Below, piece after piece: positions 60,340-61,393 of a stretch of DNA of 61,393 nt. Under the pieces are notes generated by a model. That model was not told the origin of the DNA, did not search any database, and was given only the letters and a program-made list of their open reading frames with translations. Both the position numbers and the translations under genes were made by a program. This stretch comes from Pseudanabaena sp. GTDB lineage: Bacteria > Cyanobacteriota > Cyanobacteriia > Pseudanabaenales > Pseudanabaenaceae. Each line of letters begins with the position of its first letter. The stretch's first letter is position 1. Where the stretch lies: positions 1-61,393 of the forward strand of contig QBLS01000024.1 in the NCBI GenBank assembly GCA_003249015.1. Reading direction: 5' to 3'.

Positions 60340-61275
60340 TTAGGGTTGATGGTGCTTATGCCAATGGTGAGCAATATCAAGGCGGCGACAAATCCAAACT
60401 TGGGGATGACTCTGAACATAGTCCAGAAATCTTGCTAGGGCGGCAGCTCTTCCAGGTCTACCGACTAATCGACAATGCAAGCCGATGCTCATCATTTTAG
60501 GTGCGGTTTCTCCTTCTGCATAGAGAACATCAAAGGCATCTCGCAGATAGCTAAAAAACTGATCGCCTGAGTTGAAACCCTGCGAAGTTGCAAATCGCAT
60601 ATCGTTATTGTCCAAGGTGTAAGGAATGATCAGATGTGGTTTCCCATACTCATGGTTCCAATAGGGCAGATCATCGGCATAACTATCCGAGTCATACAGA
60701 AATCCGCCTTCTTCAACCACCAATTTTCTGGTTTGTTCACTGGTGCGACCTGTATACCAGCCCAAAGGACGACTTCCCGTTACTTCTGCGTGAATAGCGA
60801 TCGCCTTTTGTAAATGCTCCCGTTCTTGTTCAGGGGCAAAATATTTATAGTCAATCCAGCGATAGCCATGACTAGCGATTTCCCAATCCGCTTCCAACAT
60901 CGCAGCGACAGCTTCGGGATTTCGCTCTAACGCCATGGCAATGCCATAGATAGTTACAGGGATTTGGCGATCGCAAAACATCCGATACAAGCGCCAAAAT
61001 CCTGCGCGACTGCCGTACTCATAGCAGGATTCCATATTCATGTGGCGTAGTCCATGAAAGGGAGCCGCGCCAACGATTTCCGAAAGAAAAGTTTCAGAAC
61101 TACTATCGCCATGAAGGATGCAAGTTTCACCACCTTCTTCATAGTTAATTACAAATTGCACTGCAACACGAGCGTTATCTTTCCATTTAGGATCGGGAGG
61201 AGTTTTTCCATAACCGATCATGTCTCTGGGGTAGGTCATAGGATTTTTAATCATGAATTTATGGGGCATGGGCAA
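60340..61275 (-). CDS. puuE: Polysaccharide deacetylase family, PuuE-type allantoinase
   Basis: 311 residues. The stretch YPRDMIGYGKTPPDPKWKDN at the N-terminus, VAVQFVINYEEGGETCILHG and MESCYEYGSRAGFWRLYRMF, is characteristic of PuuE, a metal-independent carbohydrate-esterase-4 fold allantoinase of purine catabolism. Other conserved parts are IASHGYRWIDYKYF, GWYTGRTSEQTRKLVVEEGG, DSDSYADDLPYWN and the C-terminal SIGLHCRLVGRPGRAAALAR. The start is uncertain: any of the Met at residues 1, 3, 8 or 13 could serve. Other purine-degradation genes are not in the window, so the pathway is inferred from the family. Confidence 0.88.
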   Translation of the reverse strand: MPMPHKFMIKNPMTYPRDMIGYGKTPPDPKWKDNARVAVQFVINYEEGGETCILHGDSSSETFLSEIVGAAPFHGLRHMNMESCYEYGSRAGFWRLYRMFCDRQIPVTIYGIAMALERNPEAVAAMLEADWEIASHGYRWIDYKYFAPEQEREHLQKAIAIHAEVTGSRPLGWYTGRTSEQTRKLVVEEGGFLYDSDSYADDLPYWNHEYGKPHLIIPYTLDNNDMRFATSQGFNSGDQFFSYLRDAFDVLYAEGETAPKMMSIGLHCRLVGRPGRAAALARFLDYVQSHPQVWICRRLDIAHHWHKHHQP

Positions 61276-61318
61276 GACATGGCTTACCTAGAAAAGGTTT
61301 TATTTTGCCTACGGCAAA

Positions 61319-61393
61319 ATATAGCAATTTTAAATATTTAGAAGAGGCTTCGACTTCGCTCAGCCAGCAGTATACGTTGGCTGAGCGAAGCGA
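61319..61393. repeat. Interspersed palindrome, family E, copy 3 (cut by the window end)
   Basis: Left end TATAGCAATTTTAAATATTT, then the E arm AGGCTTCGACTTCGCTCAGC and part of the returning arm; the window stops inside it. A short palindrome ATTTTGCC/GGCAAAAT (61302-61317) precedes it. Confidence 0.82.

Overview
The window reads as a chromosomal segment of a filamentous, Pseudanabaena-like cyanobacterium. The evidence is the very frequent HIP1 octamer GCGATCGC, the Calvin-cycle linker CP12, the sulfolipid synthase SqdX, a plastoquinone-type UbiA prenyltransferase, the lycopene cyclase CruA, a TxlA-type thioredoxin, serine/threonine kinase-WD40 and STAND-WD40 giants, and a PatA-type phototaxis gene array. 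The genus is an inference; no rRNA or other species marker is present.

Layout. 1-6 kb: BlaI/M56-peptidase pair, a kinase-WD40 receptor, an ABC1/UbiB kinase. 6-13 kb: membrane GTPase, hisB, a membrane coiled-coil protein, gnd, and conserved cyanobacterial proteins. 13-24 kb: a Rieske lipoprotein, tRNA-Ala(CGC), UbiA prenyltransferase, cp12, an acidic repeat-motif protein, thiE, plsY and trmJ. 24-28 kb: a beta-lactamase-fold hydrolase, a thioredoxin and a GPH-type transporter. 28-32 kb (minus strand): a two-gene signalling unit, a receptor with a degenerate tip followed by a CheA-REC hybrid kinase. 32.7-37.8 kb: a ~1,700-residue STAND NTPase with fourteen WD40 repeats. 38-43 kb: DUF4079 protein, sqdX, an FHA protein and a GT41-like glycosyltransferase. 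43.7-54.4 kb (plus strand): a six-gene chemotaxis/phototaxis array (PatA-type regulator, CheY, CheW, two receptors, CheA-REC) in the order of the Synechocystis pix locus but with Cache rather than GAF sensors. 54.6-61.3 kb: cruA, ilvD, small conserved proteins and a PuuE-type deacetylase.

The most unusual feature is between the genes. Almost every spacer is packed with long near-perfect palindromes. They sort into several interspersed families, here called A to G: short elements with conserved terminal inverted repeats around a variable hairpin, a three-hairpin ~100-bp element, and others. They recur in the same neighbour order at separate loci, for example B-A-D at 16.1-16.4 kb and 21.4-21.7 kb, and A-C at 40.7-40.9 kb and 43.3-43.5 kb. 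Many are capped by GCGAAGC or its complement. Several supply the stop codon of a flanking gene or create false N-terminal extensions. I see no CRISPR array, rRNA, insertion-sequence transposase or prophage.

Most genes appear to be single transcription units separated by these hairpins. Clear operons are blaI-M56, the minus-strand receptor-CheA pair, and the plus-strand six-gene chemotaxis array.
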